The notes beneath the pieces are model-generated. The model did no database searches. It saw only the letters and a list, made by a program, of their open reading frames with translations, and was not told the DNA's origin. Source: Hydrogenophaga sp. 2FB (GTDB lineage Bacteria; Pseudomonadota; Gammaproteobacteria; Burkholderiales; Burkholderiaceae_C). From it: a DNA stretch of 64,000 nucleotides. The stretch covers positions 60,492-124,491 of the forward strand of contig NZ_SCML01000011.1 of assembly GCF_005503365.1 (NCBI RefSeq). Reading direction: 5' to 3'. Made by a program: the position numbers and the translations under genes. Shown piece by piece: positions 33,496-44,809 of this stretch. Numbering within the stretch: position 1 is the stretch's first letter; the number at the start of each line of letters is the position of its first letter.

Positions 33496-34095
33496 ATGGC
33501 TTGGCAAGACACCGTAGAGCAAACCGTTACCGGACTGGGTTTTGACCTGGTGGAGCTCGAACGCTCCGCCGGCGGGTTGCTGCGGATCACGATCGACTTG
33601 CCGTGGCAAGCACCGCAAGCCGGCCAGCCCTTGCCCCCGGAGCAGTTCGTGACGGTGGAAGATTGCGAAAAGATCACGCGGCAGTTGCAGTACCTGCTGG
33701 AAGTGGAAGGTCTGGAATACCGGCGCCTCGAAGTGGGCTCCCCCGGTATCGACCGACCACTCAAGCGCGAGATCGACTACGTGCGGTTCGAGGGCCACGT
33801 GGTGGACCTGACCTTGAAGGCGCCGATTGGTGTCACGGGTTCCGATGTGGCGGCCAACCGCAAGAAATTTCGCGGCACGCTCGAACGTGCCGCCGATGGT
33901 GTGCAGTGGCAGGTGGTGTGGAGCGATGCGCCCGAGCCCAAGCCAGGGCAACGGGTGAGCAAGAAGCGCGCACCGGTACCCATGCAGGCCATGACTTTTT
34001 CGCTGGACGACATCCAGCAGGCGCGCCTGGCGCCGATTGTGAATTTCAAGGGGCGTCAGGCCCCGGGTGCAGGTGCTGCGCCCAGCGATGAATGA
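33496..34095 (+). CDS. rimP: Ribosome maturation factor RimP
   Basis: The 199-residue protein has a RimP N-terminal alpha/beta domain (VEQTVTGLGFDLVELERSAG; YLLEVEGLEYRRLEVGSPG) with the signature PGIDRPLKREIDYVRFEG. A C-terminal SH3-like barrel follows, extended by about 40 residues that end in a Gly/Ala tail. It assists 30S subunit assembly with NusA and RbfA as neighbours. ATG 33496 is preferred over an upstream in-frame TTG because similarity starts there. Confidence 0.93.
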   Translation: MAWQDTVEQTVTGLGFDLVELERSAGGLLRITIDLPWQAPQAGQPLPPEQFVTVEDCEKITRQLQYLLEVEGLEYRRLEVGSPGIDRPLKREIDYVRFEGHVVDLTLKAPIGVTGSDVAANRKKFRGTLERAADGVQWQVVWSDAPEPKPGQRVSKKRAPVPMQAMTFSLDDIQQARLAPIVNFKGRQAPGAGAAPSDE

Positions 34096-34146
34096 GAAAA
34101 AACGTTGTGATTACGGACAAGCTATTCGGAAAGGTGGGCGAGTGAA

Positions 34147-35646
34147 ATGAACCGCGAAATGTTGATGTTGATCGATGCGATTTCACGCGAGAAGAACGTC
34201 GAGCGCGACGTCGTGCTCGGTGCTGTTGAACTCGCGTTGGCCTCGGCCACCAAGAAGCTCTACAAGGGTGAAGTCGACATCCGTGTCGCGATGGACCCTG
34301 ATACCGGCGCCTACGAAACCTTCCGCCGCTGGCTTGTCGTACCCGACGAGGCCGGTCTGCAGAACCCCGATGCCGAAGAAATGCTCAGCGATGCGCGCGA
34401 CGAACTCGCCGACATCGAAGAGGGCGACTACATCGAGAAGCCGGTGGAGAGCGTGCCGATCGGCCGCATCGGCGCCATGGCCGCCAAGCAGGTCATCCTG
34501 CAGAAGATCCGCGACGCCGAGCGCGAAATGCTGCTCAACGACTTCATGTCGCGTGGCGACAAGATCTTCGTCGGCACCGTCAAGCGCATGGACAAGGGCG
34601 ACCTGATCGTCGAGAGCGGCCGCGTTGAAGGCCGCTTGAAGCGTGGCGAAATGATCCCCAAGGAAAACTTCCGCACGGGTGATCGCGTGCGCGCCATCAT
34701 CATGGAAGTGGACCTGTCGCTGCGCGGCGCGCCCATCCTGTTGTCGCGTTCCGCCCCCGCTTTCATGATCGAACTCTTCCGCCAGGAAGTGCCCGAGATC
34801 GAACAAGGCCTGCTCGAGATCAAGACCTGCGCCCGTGACCCCGGTTCACGCGCCAAGATCGCCGTGCACAGCTACGACAAGCGCATCGACCCCATCGGTA
34901 CCTGCGTCGGCGTGCGTGGCTCGCGCGTCAACGGCGTGACCAACGAACTCGCCGGTGAGCGCGTGGACATCGTGCTGTGGTCGGAAGACCCGGCGCAGTT
35001 CGTCATCGGCGCGCTGGCTCCGGCCAACGTGGTTTCGATCGTGGTGGACGAAGAGCGGCATGCCATGGACGTGGTGGTGGACGAGGAAAACCTCGCCATC
35101 GCGATCGGCCGTGGCGGCCAGAACGTGCGCCTGGCCTCCGAGTTGACCGGCTGGCGCATCAACATCATGACCGCCGACGAGTCGGCGCAGAAACAGGCCG
35201 AAGAGGCCGACGGCATTCGCAAGGTGTTCATGGCCAAGCTGGACGTGGACCAGGAAATCGCCGACATCCTGATCGAGGAAGGCTTCACCAGCCTCGAAGA
35301 AGTGGCCTATGTGCCGCTGCAGGAAATGCTTGAAATCGAGTCATTTGACGAAGACACCGTCAACGAGCTGCGCACCCGCGCCAAGGATGCCTTGCTGACG
35401 ATGGAAATCGCCCGGGAAGAAAGCGTCGAGGAAGTTTCGCAAGACCTGCGCGACCTCGAAGGCGTGACCCCCGAGCTGATCGCCAAGTTGGCCGATGCCG
35501 GCGTCCACACCCGCGACGAGTTGGCCGACCTGGCCACCGACGAGCTCACCGACATCACCGCACAGACGCCTGAAGAGGCCACGGCGCTGATCATGCTGGC
35601 ACGCGCGCACTGGTTTACCGGTGACGAAGCGCAATCCACCAACTGA
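34147..35646 (+). CDS. nusA: Transcription termination/antitermination factor NusA
   Basis: The 499-residue protein contains an N-terminal RNAP-binding domain, an S1 domain ([20 protein letters not shown]) and two KH domains ([34 protein letters not shown]). Two C-terminal acidic repeats follow ([40 protein letters not shown]). It binds RNA polymerase and controls pausing, termination and antitermination. ATG 34147 follows AAAGGTGGGCGAG. NusA could act on the leader terminator of its own operon. Confidence 0.97.
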   Translation: MNREMLMLIDAISREKNVERDVVLGAVELALASATKKLYKGEVDIRVAMDPDTGAYETFRRWLVVPDEAGLQNPDAEEMLSDARDELADIEEGDYIEKPVESVPIGRIGAMAAKQVILQKIRDAEREMLLNDFMSRGDKIFVGTVKRMDKGDLIVESGRVEGRLKRGEMIPKENFRTGDRVRAIIMEVDLSLRGAPILLSRSAPAFMIELFRQEVPEIEQGLLEIKTCARDPGSRAKIAVHSYDKRIDPIGTCVGVRGSRVNGVTNELAGERVDIVLWSEDPAQFVIGALAPANVVSIVVDEERHAMDVVVDEENLAIAIGRGGQNVRLASELTGWRINIMTADESAQKQAEEADGIRKVFMAKLDVDQEIADILIEEGFTSLEEVAYVPLQEMLEIESFDEDTVNELRTRAKDALLTMEIAREESVEEVSQDLRDLEGVTPELIAKLADAGVHTRDELADLATDELTDITAQTPEEATALIMLARAHWFTGDEAQSTN

Positions 35647-35677
35647 CCAGCGGAGGCCCACGCGGAGAAAAGAACCC

Positions 35678-38554
35678 ATGACCAGTACCACCGTCGCCGA
35701 ATTGGCTGCCGAGCTGAACAAACCCACCACCGTCTTGCTGGAGCAACTCTCCGCTGCGGGAGTGCCCAAGACATCCGGGACCGATCGCGTCACCGAAACC
35801 GACAAGCAGTCGTTGCTCGGCCACCTCAAGGCCAGCCACGGCACGGCCGGTGGTGAGCGCAAGAAGATCACCCTCGTCAAGAAATCGACCTCCGAGATCA
35901 AGCAGGCCGATGCGACCGGGCGCGCGCGCACGATCCAGGTGGAAGTGCGCAAGAAGCGCACCTTCGTCAAGCGCGACGACGAGGTGGCGGTGCCCGAAGT
36001 GGAAGCAGAACCTGTCGCACCGGCTGCGCCCTTGATCGACGCCGAAGAACTGGCTCGCCGCGAGGAATCCGCGCGCCGCCAGGCCGAATTGCTGCGCCGC
36101 CAGGAAGAAGAGCTGACCGAAAAGCGCAAGGCCCGCGAGGCCGAAGAGGCTCGCGAAGCCCAGGCCCAGGCAAAGGCGGAGCAGGAACGCGCGGCGGCAG
36201 AAGAACGTGCCGCCAAGGAAGCCGCCGCAGCACAAGAGGCCGCAGCGCCGGAGAATGCCGCCGAAGCCGCTGCCGTCAAGGCCGGCAAGGACGCCGAGGC
36301 CAAAACCGCCTCGCTCGAGCGCGAGTCCGCCGCCCGTGCCGCCGCCGACAAGATCGCGGAAGCCAAGAAGGCGGAAGATCTGCGCGCGCAGGATCTGAAC
36401 GAGCGCCGCCGCAAGGCCGAGGCAGAAGCCGCCAACATTCGCGCCATGATGGCCGCGCCAGCGAAGACGCTGGTGGCCAAGAAGCCCGAGCCCGCACCCA
36501 GTGCGGACCCGAAGGCCGGCATCAAGGGCACCTTGCACAAGCCAGCGGGTACGCCGGGCAAGGCAGCACCCGTCGCCGCACCGGGCGTTGCCGGTGCCGC
36601 GGGCAAGAAGGAAGTCAAATCCGAAAACCTGTCCTCCACCTGGAAGGACGACGCGGCCAAGAAGAAGGAAATCAAGACCCGTGGCGATACCAGCGCCGGG
36701 CGTTCTTCCAACTGGCGTGGTGGCCCGCGCGGCCGCCGCAATGACCGCGATTCGCGCGACAGCGGTTCGGGTAACTTCGTGGCGCCGACCGAGTTCAAGG
36801 TGATCGAGGTCCATGTGCCCGAAACGATCACCGTGGCCGAACTGGCGCACAAGATGAGTCTGAAGTCCTCGGAAGTCATCAAGCAGTTGATGAAGCTGGG
36901 TCAGATGGTCACCATCAACCAGCCGCTGGACCAGGACACCGCCATGATCGTGGTGGAAGAACTGGGCCACCAGGCCATCGTGGCCGCGCTGGACGATCCG
37001 GAAGCCTTCACCGACGAAGAAGCGTCCCAGACCGACGCCGAAGCGCTGCCCCGCGCGCCGGTGGTCACGGTCATGGGTCACGTCGACCACGGCAAGACCT
37101 CGTTGCTGGATTACATCCGCCGTGCCAAGGTGGCGGCGGGCGAAGCCGGCGGCATCACGCAGCACATCGGGGCGTACCACGTGGAAACCCCGCGCGGTGT
37201 GGTCTCCTTCCTCGACACCCCGGGCCACGAGGCGTTCACCGCCATGCGTGCCCGTGGCGCCCAGGCCACCGACATCGTGATCCTGGTCTGCGCGGCAGAC
37301 GATGGCGTCATGCCGCAGACCAAGGAAGCCATCAAGCACGCGAAAGCGGCGGGTGTGCCGATGGTGGTGGCGATCACCAAGATCGACAAGCCTGGTATCA
37401 ATATCGAGAAGGTGCGTTCCGAGCTGGTCGCCGAAGAAGTCGTGCCCGAAGAATTCGGTGGCGACACCCCATTCGTGGGCGTGTCGGCCAAGACCGGCGA
37501 AGGTGTCGACGCACTGCTCGAGCAGGTGCTGCTGCAGGCCGAAGTGCTGGAGCTCAAGGCGCCCGTGGATGCCATGGCCAAGGGCCTGGTGATCGAAGCG
37601 CGTCTGGACAAGGGTCGCGGTGCGGTGGCCACGGTGCTGGTGCAGAGCGGTACGCTCAAGACCGGCGACGTGATCCTGGTCGGTCAGACCTCGGGCCGCG
37701 TGCGCGCCATGCTGGACGAAAACGGCAAGACGATCAAGTCGGCCGGTCCGTCCATCCCGGTGGAAATCCAGGGCTTGGCCGAAGTGCCTCAAGCCGGTGA
37801 CGACTTCATGGTGATGACCGACGAGCGCCGTGCGCGCGAAATCGCGACCTACCGTGCCGGCAAGTTCCGCAACACCAAGCTGGCCAAGCAACAGGCCGCC
37901 AAGCTGGAGAACATGTTCTCCGACATGACGGCAGGCGAAGTCAAGCTGCTGCCCATCATCGTCAAGGCCGACGTGCAAGGTTCGCAGGAAGCGCTCGCCC
38001 AGTCGTTGCTCAAGCTGTCGACCGACGAGGTCAAGGTGCAACTGGTGTTCGCCGGTGTCGGCGGCATCAGCGAGTCGGACGTCAACCTGGCGATCGCCTC
38101 CAAGGCCGTGGTCATAGGCTTCAACGTGCGAGCCGACGTGGGCGCGCGCAAGCTGGCCGAAGGCAACGACGTGGATCTGCGTTACTACAACATCATCTAC
38201 GACGCCGTGGACGAGTTGAAGGCGGCCATGTCCGGCATGTTGGCGCCAGAGAAACGTGAAGAGGTCATCGGCGCGGCCGAGATCCGCACGGTGTTCGTGG
38301 CCTCCAAGATCGGCACGGTGGCGGGTTGTATGGTCACCTCCGGCATGGTCACCCGCAGTGCGCATTTCCGCCTGCTGCGCGACAACGTGGTGATTTACAC
38401 CGGCGAGATCGACACACTCAAGCGCCTCAAGGACGACGTGCGCGAAGTCAAGGAAGGCTTCGAGTGCGGTATCAAGCTGAAGAACTACAACGACATCAAA
38501 GAAGGCGACCAGCTCGAATTCTTCGAAGTCAAGGAAGTGGCGCGTACGCTGTAA
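35678..38554 (+). CDS. infB: Translation initiation factor IF-2
   Basis: The 958-residue protein has an N-terminal IF2 domain ([19 protein letters not shown]) and a long Ala/Glu/Lys-rich linker. The G domain has G1 GHVDHGKTS near residue 466 and G3 DTPGHEAF. Domains II to IV follow (ending [20 protein letters not shown]). It brings fMet-tRNA to the 30S subunit and promotes subunit joining. The G4 motif reads TKID where IF2 and most GTPases have NKxD; a note is in the findings. ATG 35678 has CGGAG about 10 nt upstream, and the frame upstream lacks similarity. Confidence 0.97.
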   Translation: MTSTTVAELAAELNKPTTVLLEQLSAAGVPKTSGTDRVTETDKQSLLGHLKASHGTAGGERKKITLVKKSTSEIKQADATGRARTIQVEVRKKRTFVKRDDEVAVPEVEAEPVAPAAPLIDAEELARREESARRQAELLRRQEEELTEKRKAREAEEAREAQAQAKAEQERAAAEERAAKEAAAAQEAAAPENAAEAAAVKAGKDAEAKTASLERESAARAAADKIAEAKKAEDLRAQDLNERRRKAEAEAANIRAMMAAPAKTLVAKKPEPAPSADPKAGIKGTLHKPAGTPGKAAPVAAPGVAGAAGKKEVKSENLSSTWKDDAAKKKEIKTRGDTSAGRSSNWRGGPRGRRNDRDSRDSGSGNFVAPTEFKVIEVHVPETITVAELAHKMSLKSSEVIKQLMKLGQMVTINQPLDQDTAMIVVEELGHQAIVAALDDPEAFTDEEASQTDAEALPRAPVVTVMGHVDHGKTSLLDYIRRAKVAAGEAGGITQHIGAYHVETPRGVVSFLDTPGHEAFTAMRARGAQATDIVILVCAADDGVMPQTKEAIKHAKAAGVPMVVAITKIDKPGINIEKVRSELVAEEVVPEEFGGDTPFVGVSAKTGEGVDALLEQVLLQAEVLELKAPVDAMAKGLVIEARLDKGRGAVATVLVQSGTLKTGDVILVGQTSGRVRAMLDENGKTIKSAGPSIPVEIQGLAEVPQAGDDFMVMTDERRAREIATYRAGKFRNTKLAKQQAAKLENMFSDMTAGEVKLLPIIVKADVQGSQEALAQSLLKLSTDEVKVQLVFAGVGGISESDVNLAIASKAVVIGFNVRADVGARKLAEGNDVDLRYYNIIYDAVDELKAAMSGMLAPEKREEVIGAAEIRTVFVASKIGTVAGCMVTSGMVTRSAHFRLLRDNVVIYTGEIDTLKRLKDDVREVKEGFECGIKLKNYNDIKEGDQLEFFEVKEVARTL

Positions 38555-38560
38555 ACCACC

Positions 38561-38935
38561 ATGCCCCGCAAAGCATCATCCACCCCCAACCGCGGTTTCC
38601 GCGTGGCCGACCAGATCCAGCGTGATCTGGCCGAGCTGATCGCGCGCGAGCTCAAGGACCCGCGGGTGGGCATGGTGACGATCAATGCGGTGGAGGTGAC
38701 GCCGGACTACGCGCACGCCAAGGTGTTCTTCAGCCTGCTCACGGGCAACCCCGACGAGACCCTTCAGGGTCTCAACGCGGCGGCCGGCTTCCTGCGCAGC
38801 GGCTTGTTCAAGCGTCTGCACATCCACACCGTGCCGACATTGCACTTCCTGTTCGACCGCACCACCGAGCGCGCGGCCGACATGAACGCCTTGATTTCCA
38901 AGGCCGTCGCTTCACGTTCCAAAGACGAGGACTGA
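38561..38935 (+). CDS. rbfA: 30S ribosome-binding factor RbfA
   Basis: The 124-residue KH-fold protein has the pattern [20 protein letters not shown] near the N-terminus and the strand [14 protein letters not shown]. It binds 16S rRNA helix 1 region and helps cold-adaptation and 30S maturation. It starts 6 bp after infB, and its stop is 2 bp before truB. Confidence 0.96.
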   Translation: MPRKASSTPNRGFRVADQIQRDLAELIARELKDPRVGMVTINAVEVTPDYAHAKVFFSLLTGNPDETLQGLNAAAGFLRSGLFKRLHIHTVPTLHFLFDRTTERAADMNALISKAVASRSKDED

Positions 38936-38937
38936 AG

Positions 38938-39930
38938 ATGCACGCGCCACGCACCAGGGTGCAACGGCGCCCTGTGCATGGGGTGTTGTTGCTCGACAAG
39001 CCGCTGGGTCTCTCCAGCAACCAGGCCTTGCAAAAAGCCAAGTGGTTGTTGCGCGCCGAAAAGGCGGGCCACACAGGCACGCTCGATCCGTTGGCCACCG
39101 GTGTGTTACCGCTGTGCTTCGGTGCCGCCACCAAGTTCAGCCAGATCCACCTGGACGCGGACAAGACCTACGAAACCACGGTGCGCCTGGGCGTGAAGAC
39201 GAGCACCGCCGATGCCGAGGGTGATGTGATCGAGGTGCGCCCTGTGGTCTGCAGCGTGGGGCAGGTGGTCGAGGTGCTCGACCGCTTCATGGGCCCCATC
39301 GCTCAAGTGCCGCCCATGCACAGTGCCTTGAAGAAGGACGGCAAGGCGCTCTACGAATACGCGCGCGACGGCGAAACGGTGGAGCGCGAGGCGCGCCACG
39401 TTGTCATCCACGATCTGGAGTTGCTCGACATGCAGTTGCAGGGCGACGAGCCGCATCTGCGCCTTCGGGTGCGCTGCAGCAAGGGCACCTACATCCGCAC
39501 GCTGGGCGAAGACATCGGCGAAGCCCTGGGCTGCGGCGGTCATCTCACCATGCTGCGCCGCACCGCCACGGGCCCGTTCGATGTGTCGCAATGCATCGCA
39601 CTCGACGCGCTCGAAGCCCTGGACGAGAACGATCGCCTGGGACGGCTGCTGCCGGTGCAGGCACTGCTGGACGGTCACGACGCCGTCACCCTCGACGCCG
39701 ACCATGCCGGACGGTTTCTCAGCGGCTTGCGCCGCCGGGGCGATTGGGCGGACAGCGCGCGCGTGGCGGTGTTTGGCCCGGTTCCGACCGGCGCCCACGA
39801 CCCGCCCACATCACCGCCTGTGCTGCTCGGCAGCGCACACACCGTGGCAGGTGAACTCATCCCGGGGCGGCTGCTGAGCCCCATCGAAATACAGCAAATC
39901 CTGGAAACCTCACCGGAACTCGCATCATGA
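38938..39930 (+). CDS. truB: tRNA pseudouridine(55) synthase TruB
   Basis: The 330-residue protein begins [19 protein letters not shown]. The catalytic Asp lies in [19 protein letters not shown], followed by [21 protein letters not shown]. It ends with the C-terminal domain typical of the longer TruB proteins. It modifies U55 in the T loop of tRNAs. The start ATG is 3 bp from the rbfA stop, and its stop overlaps the start of typA (ATGA). Confidence 0.96.
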   Translation: MHAPRTRVQRRPVHGVLLLDKPLGLSSNQALQKAKWLLRAEKAGHTGTLDPLATGVLPLCFGAATKFSQIHLDADKTYETTVRLGVKTSTADAEGDVIEVRPVVCSVGQVVEVLDRFMGPIAQVPPMHSALKKDGKALYEYARDGETVEREARHVVIHDLELLDMQLQGDEPHLRLRVRCSKGTYIRTLGEDIGEALGCGGHLTMLRRTATGPFDVSQCIALDALEALDENDRLGRLLPVQALLDGHDAVTLDADHAGRFLSGLRRRGDWADSARVAVFGPVPTGAHDPPTSPPVLLGSAHTVAGELIPGRLLSPIEIQQILETSPELAS

Positions 39931-41753
39931 GCAAACAAATCCGCAACATCGCCATCATTGCCCACGTTGACCATGGCAAAACCACCATGGTGGACCAACT
40001 GCTTCGCCAGTCGGGCACGTTCGCCGAACACGAAAAAGTGGTCGACACGGTGATGGACAACAACGCGATCGAGCGCGAGCGCGGCATCACCATCCTGGCC
40101 AAGAACTGCGCCGTGAGCTGGGAAGGCACGCACATCAACATCGTGGACACCCCGGGCCACGCGGACTTCGGCGGCGAGGTGGAGCGCGCGCTGTCCATGG
40201 TGGATGGCGTGGTGCTGCTGATCGATGCGCAAGAAGGCCCGATGCCGCAGACGCGCTTCGTGACCAAGAAGGCGCTGGCGCTGGGCTTGAAGCCCATCGT
40301 GGTGGTCAACAAGGTCGACAAGCCGGGTGCCAACCCCGACAAGGTGATCAACGCCGCTTTCGATCTGTTCGACAAGCTCGGCGCGAACGACGAGCAGCTG
40401 GATTTCCCCGTGGTGTACGCCTCGGGCATCAACGGCTGGACCTCGTTGGTCGAGGGCGCGCCGGGCGAGCAGTGGGGCCCCGACATGTCGGCCCTGTTCA
40501 ACACCGTGCTCAAGCACGTGCCGGCGCAAACCGGTGACCCGGCCGCACCGCTGCAACTGCAGATCTCCGCACTCGACTTCTCCACCTTCGTGGGCCGCAT
40601 CGGCGTGGGCCGCATCAGCGCTGGCGTCGTCAAGCCCGGCATGGACGTGGCGGTGATGGAAGGAGCCGATGGCAAGACCATCAAGGGCCGCGTCAACCAG
40701 GTGCTGACGTTCCAGGGCCTGGACCGCGTGCAAGTGACGGAGGCCGGCCCCGGTGACATCGTGCTGATCAACGGCATTGCCGACATCGGCATTGGCGTGA
40801 CCATCACCGATCCGCTCAACCCGGCGCCGCTGCCCATGCTCAAGATCGACGAGCCGACGCTGACCATGAACTTCTGCGTCAACACCAGCCCCCTGGCCGG
40901 CCGCGAAGGCAAGTACGTCACCAGCCGCCAGGTCTGGGACCGCCTGCAGAAAGAACTGCAGAGCAACGTGGCGCTGCGCGTCAAGGAAACCAGCGAAGAC
41001 GGCATTTTCGAAGTGATGGGCCGTGGTGAATTGCACCTGACCATCCTGCTGGAAAACATGCGCCGTGAAGGCTACGAGCTGGCGGTGTCCAAGCCGCGCG
41101 TGGTGTTCCGCGAGATCAACGGCGAGCGCCACGAGCCGATCGAAATGGTGACGGCCGACATCGAAGAGCAGCACCAGGGCGGCGTGATGCAGGCGCTGGG
41201 CGAACGCAAGGGCGAGCTGGTCAACATGGAACCCGATGGCCGTGGTCGTGTGCGCCTCGAGTACCGCATTCCGGCCCGTGGCCTGATCGGTTTCACCAAC
41301 GAATTCCTGAACCTGACGCGCGGTTCGGGCCTGATCGCCAATATCTTTGACGGCTACGAGCCGCACAAGGGTGACATCGCCAGCCGCAAGAACGGCGTGC
41401 TGATCTCCATGGACGACGGTGAAATCTTCACCTACGCCCTGGGCAAGCTCGACGATCGCGGCCGCATGTTCGTGCGCGCCGGCGACCCGGTGTACGAAGG
41501 CATGATCGTCGGCATCCACAACCGCGACAACGACCTGGTGGTGAACGCCACCCGCACCAAGCAGCTGACCAACTTCCGTGTGAGCGGCAAGGAAGACGCG
41601 ATCAAGATCACGCCGCCGATCGAGTGCACGCTGGAGTATGGTGTGGAGTTCATCGAGGACGACGAGCTGGTGGAAATCACCCCCAAGAGCATCCGCCTGC
41701 GCAAGCGCCACCTGAAGGAACACGACCGCAAGCGCGCCAGCCGCGATAGCTGA
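39927..41753 (+). CDS. typA: Ribosome-associated GTPase TypA/BipA
   Basis: The 608-residue protein has a G domain starting [20 protein letters not shown] with G3 DTPGHADF and G4 NKVDKPGA. It continues with EF-Tu-like domain II, EF-G-like domains III and V, and the TypA-specific C-terminus ([20 protein letters not shown]). It is needed for growth under stress and for ribosome assembly. It overlaps truB and ends 12 bp before a clear terminator. Confidence 0.97.
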   Translation: MSKQIRNIAIIAHVDHGKTTMVDQLLRQSGTFAEHEKVVDTVMDNNAIERERGITILAKNCAVSWEGTHINIVDTPGHADFGGEVERALSMVDGVVLLIDAQEGPMPQTRFVTKKALALGLKPIVVVNKVDKPGANPDKVINAAFDLFDKLGANDEQLDFPVVYASGINGWTSLVEGAPGEQWGPDMSALFNTVLKHVPAQTGDPAAPLQLQISALDFSTFVGRIGVGRISAGVVKPGMDVAVMEGADGKTIKGRVNQVLTFQGLDRVQVTEAGPGDIVLINGIADIGIGVTITDPLNPAPLPMLKIDEPTLTMNFCVNTSPLAGREGKYVTSRQVWDRLQKELQSNVALRVKETSEDGIFEVMGRGELHLTILLENMRREGYELAVSKPRVVFREINGERHEPIEMVTADIEEQHQGGVMQALGERKGELVNMEPDGRGRVRLEYRIPARGLIGFTNEFLNLTRGSGLIANIFDGYEPHKGDIASRKNGVLISMDDGEIFTYALGKLDDRGRMFVRAGDPVYEGMIVGIHNRDNDLVVNATRTKQLTNFRVSGKEDAIKITPPIECTLEYGVEFIEDDELVEITPKSIRLRKRHLKEHDRKRASRDS

Positions 41754-41765
41754 TCCCGCGTCACA

Positions 41766-41796
41766 GGCCGCTGTTCTCCAGAACGCGGCCTTTTTT
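41766..41796 (+). terminator. Rho-independent terminator after typA
   Basis: GGCCGC (41766-41771) and GCGGCC (41785-41790) form a stem with inner GTTCT/AGAAC pairing, followed by six T (41791-41796). It ends the rimP-to-typA operon. The next gene starts 13 bp later and must be read from within or through this terminator. Confidence 0.9.
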
Positions 41797-41808
41797 ACGA
41801 ATCAGACC

Positions 41809-42816
41809 ATGCCCTTTCGTGTTCTCAGCCGCCTGACGCACACCCAGGCGGTGTTCATGATGATTGCGGTGACCCTGATGTGGTCGATCGCGGGGGTGGT
41901 CTCACGCCAGCTGGAATCGGCCGCGCGCTTTGAGGTGACCTTCTGGCGCAGCGCGTTCACCGCGCTCTCGCTGCTGGTCATCCTGCCGTGGTGGCGCGCC
42001 GCGGACCGCGCATCGGGGCACATCGCCAATGATCCGGCACAGGGCATGCTGGAGCGCCACTGGGGCATCCTGGCGCGCTCGAAGGCATTCTGGATTGCCG
42101 GCGTGTGCTGGAGCGTGATGTTCACCGCCTTCATGCTGGCGTTGACGTTCACCACGGTGGCGAACGTGCTGATCATCATGGCGGTGGGCCCGTTGTTCAC
42201 GGCGCTGGTCGCGCGCGTGGTCATCGGCCAGCGGCTCGCGCTGCGCACCTGGTTGGCCATCCTGGCGGCTGGCGCGGGTATCGTCTACATGTACGGCAGT
42301 CAGTTCCTGCAGGCCTTTACCGACCCCGGCCAGCAAGCGAGCGGTCTCGTCGTCGGTTCGCTGGCGGCGTTGTGCGTGCCCGTGGCGGGCGCGGTCAACT
42401 GGACCGTGTTGCAGCGTGGCCAGACCCATGGCGAGAAGATCGACCTCGTGCCTTCGGTGCTGCTGGGCGGCATTCTCTCGTCGCTGATGACCTTGCCCCT
42501 GGCCTTGCCGTTCCATGCCACGGGCGCCGACATCGCCTGGCTGGCCTTGCTGGGGGCGGTCCAACTGGCCATTCCCTGCGCACTGGCCGTGGTCTGCGCC
42601 CGTTCGCTCAAGGCACCCGAGGTCTCGTTGCTGGCATTGCTCGAAGTGATCTTCGGCATCTTGCTGGTGTGGCTGGGCGCGGGCGAAGAGCCCGGCCGCG
42701 AAGTGCTTGCAGGCGGCTCGTTGGTGATCGGCGCCCTCGTGCTCAACGAACTGCTGGGCTGGCGATCGCGTGTCGGCACACCGCGTATCCAGACGATAGA
42801 CAAACGGCCACAATGA
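41809..42816 (+). CDS. EamA/DMT-superfamily transporter
   Basis: The 335-residue protein has ten hydrophobic segments in two EamA repeats (VFMMIAVTLMWSIAGVVSRQ at the start of the first; VGSLAALCVPVAGAVNWTVL at the start of the second). Such proteins export metabolites or amino acids; the substrate is unknown. It lies 13 bp after the typA terminator. Its stop is overlapped by a possible upstream start (42813) of the following acyl-CoA gene. Confidence 0.9.
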   Translation: MPFRVLSRLTHTQAVFMMIAVTLMWSIAGVVSRQLESAARFEVTFWRSAFTALSLLVILPWWRAADRASGHIANDPAQGMLERHWGILARSKAFWIAGVCWSVMFTAFMLALTFTTVANVLIIMAVGPLFTALVARVVIGQRLALRTWLAILAAGAGIVYMYGSQFLQAFTDPGQQASGLVVGSLAALCVPVAGAVNWTVLQRGQTHGEKIDLVPSVLLGGILSSLMTLPLALPFHATGADIAWLALLGAVQLAIPCALAVVCARSLKAPEVSLLALLEVIFGILLVWLGAGEEPGREVLAGGSLVIGALVLNELLGWRSRVGTPRIQTIDKRPQ

Positions 42817-42839
42817 CCGATTCAACCGGAAGAAAAAAG

Positions 42840-43943
42840 ATGAATGCGACAGTCTCTGAAGACATCCATGTGAAAGCTGAAATCCGGGGGCGCGTCGGGT
42901 GCATCACGCTCAACCGCCCGAAGGCACTCAACGCGCTCTCGCTAGCGATGATCCGCGACATCACGCAGACTTTGCTGGCCTGGAAGGACGACCACACGGT
43001 GCTCGCGGTGGTGGTGCGCGGCATGGGCAAGGAAGGACCCTTCGGCGCGTTCTGCGCGGGCGGCGACATCCGTTTCTTCCATCAGGCTGCGCTGGCGGGC
43101 AACCCCGAGCTCGACGACTTCTTCACCGAGGAGTACGCGCTCAACCACCTGGTCCACACCTACCCCAAACCCTACATCGCGCTCATGGACGGCATCGTCA
43201 TGGGCGGCGGCATGGGTATCAGCCAGGGCGCGAGCCTGCGCATCGTCACCGAGCGCAGCAAGCTGGCCATGCCGGAGACGAACATCGGCCTGTTCCCCGA
43301 CGTGGGCGGCGGCTACTTCCTGAGCCGTTGCCGGGGGCATCTGGGTGAGTACCTGGCGCTGACTGGCCTCGTGTTGAGCGGGCAAGACGCCATGGCGGCG
43401 GGGCTGGCCGACGGCTATATCGACTCGGGCCGCCTGCCGGGGCTGTGGACCTCGCTCGAAAAGACCCCCTTCGAGAACGGCGCCTCCGTCGAGCGCTGGT
43501 GCGCGAGCCACCTGAGCACCGCGGCCACGCCCGTGCCATGGCCTGCGAAGGAAGTGGATCGCGTGTTCAGCCAACCCGATATGCAACACGTGATGGGCAC
43601 ACTCGAAAACACCGACAGCGATTGGGCGCGCAGCACCGCCGCCACGCTGCGCCAGCGCTCACCGCTGATGCTGCATGTGGTGCTGGAGCAGATCCGACGC
43701 GCACGCGGCATGGGCCTGGCCGATGACCTGCGCATGGAGCGCGACATGGTGTACCGCTGTTTCCACCTGCGCCCCGGTGCGGCCAGCGAAACGGTGGAGG
43801 GCATTCGCGCCCTGGCGGTGGACAAGGACCATGCGCCGAAGTGGAACCCAAGCCGCATCGAAGACGTGAAGCCCGCCAACGTGGCGGCCTTTTTCGAGAG
43901 TCCCTGGACGGCGGACACGCACCCGCTGAAAGCGCTGGGCTGA
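42840..43943 (+). CDS. Enoyl-CoA hydratase/isomerase family; likely 3-hydroxyisobutyryl-CoA hydrolase
   Basis: The 367-residue protein has the crotonase core (CITLNRPKALNALSLAMI; oxyanion-hole FCAGGDIRFF and GIVMGGGMGISQGA). The C-terminal domain is that of 3-hydroxyisobutyryl-CoA hydrolase (LRMERDMVYRCF; WNPSRIEDVKPANVAAFF). Length over 350 favours the hydrolase of valine degradation over a hydratase (about 260). ATG 42840 has GGAAGAAAAAAG upstream; an in-frame ATG at 42813 overlapping the previous stop (ATGA) is possible. Confidence 0.88.
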   Translation: MNATVSEDIHVKAEIRGRVGCITLNRPKALNALSLAMIRDITQTLLAWKDDHTVLAVVVRGMGKEGPFGAFCAGGDIRFFHQAALAGNPELDDFFTEEYALNHLVHTYPKPYIALMDGIVMGGGMGISQGASLRIVTERSKLAMPETNIGLFPDVGGGYFLSRCRGHLGEYLALTGLVLSGQDAMAAGLADGYIDSGRLPGLWTSLEKTPFENGASVERWCASHLSTAATPVPWPAKEVDRVFSQPDMQHVMGTLENTDSDWARSTAATLRQRSPLMLHVVLEQIRRARGMGLADDLRMERDMVYRCFHLRPGAASETVEGIRALAVDKDHAPKWNPSRIEDVKPANVAAFFESPWTADTHPLKALG

Positions 43944-43977
43944 CACGGCCTCGCTTGATGGGGCGCGGTGCTGGCGC

Positions 43978-44793
43978 TCAGAGCTGCCGGTACACCGCCT
44001 CGGCCAAGGCCATGAGGGCATCGCGGCTCAGCGGGCCGCTGAGCGCGTAGCCGAAACCCTGGTCTACCCAGTAGAAGCCGGGCACCGGGCCTTCCTGGGC
44101 AAAGCGAAAGGCGGTTTCCCCACTGGGGGCGACCTGCCCGGGTGTGGGGGACAACGCACCCAGGTACAGCGTGATGCGAACACCCTGGGTGTTCTCGAAC
44201 ATGAACTGCGCACGCGCGCCCGCATCGCCTGGCAGCAGCCGGCCTCCAACGAGTTCGTAGCCCAGGGCATCCAGTCGCGGCACCTTGAGCGGTTTGCCGG
44301 TGCGGCGCGAGAGCCACTGCACCAGGTGTTCCTGTTCCAGCGCACCGACTTCCACCGGATGCCGTTTCTCGGGGGAGTACACCGCGTGCGCCACCGCCGC
44401 ATCGCGCGCGAAGGCGGGCAGGGTGGCGAGTTGGCGGGTGCCCATCGTGGTGTTGCCCGGCCATTGCTGGTGCGACAACCAGCCCGCACCGAAGGCGAGC
44501 ACGATACCTGCCGCCATGCCGCCCCAGCGCCACCAGCCCGCCACGCGTGCCTGCGCATCGTCAGCGCGGTTCACCGCTTCCAACAAGGAAGAGGGCAATG
44601 GCTCGTGCAGCACGCCGGCATGCAGCTGTCGAATGGCCTCTCGCTGAGCCTGCCATTGGGCCAGGCGCTCGCGGCCGGGCGGGTCACCCTGCAAGCGCTG
44701 CAGCAGGGCATCTCGCTCGGCGCCAAGCACCTCGCCATCGAGCAGGCGATGGAGATCTGTGTCGGTGAGGGGCAGGGTGTTGGGCGTGTCCAT
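43978..44793 (-). CDS. Anti-sigma factor (ECF partner)
   Basis: The 271-residue protein has a cytoplasmic N-terminal part (LTDTDLHRLLDGEVLGAERD), then one transmembrane helix (GMAAGIVLAFGAGWLSH). A periplasmic domain follows (YSPEKRHPVEVGALEQEHLV). This is the layout of membrane-bound anti-sigma factors related to ChrR/RskA; no zinc-binding HxxxCxxC motif is seen. It follows the ECF sigma gene after 16 bp on the same strand, so it should bind and hold that sigma factor. Confidence 0.88.
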   Translation of the reverse strand: MDTPNTLPLTDTDLHRLLDGEVLGAERDALLQRLQGDPPGRERLAQWQAQREAIRQLHAGVLHEPLPSSLLEAVNRADDAQARVAGWWRWGGMAAGIVLAFGAGWLSHQQWPGNTTMGTRQLATLPAFARDAAVAHAVYSPEKRHPVEVGALEQEHLVQWLSRRTGKPLKVPRLDALGYELVGGRLLPGDAGARAQFMFENTQGVRITLYLGALSPTPGQVAPSGETAFRFAQEGPVPGFYWVDQGFGYALSGPLSRDALMALAEAVYRQL

Positions 44794-44809
44794 GGTCTTG
44801 CGGGTGGTG

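Noticed and set aside
35615..38365. A 916-codon minus-strand frame opposite infB
   Set aside because: Mirror frame produced by the codon bias of infB; Gly/His/Leu-rich with no domain.
39675..41723. A 682-codon minus-strand frame opposite typA
   Set aside because: Antisense of a highly conserved GTPase gene; no start signal or homology.
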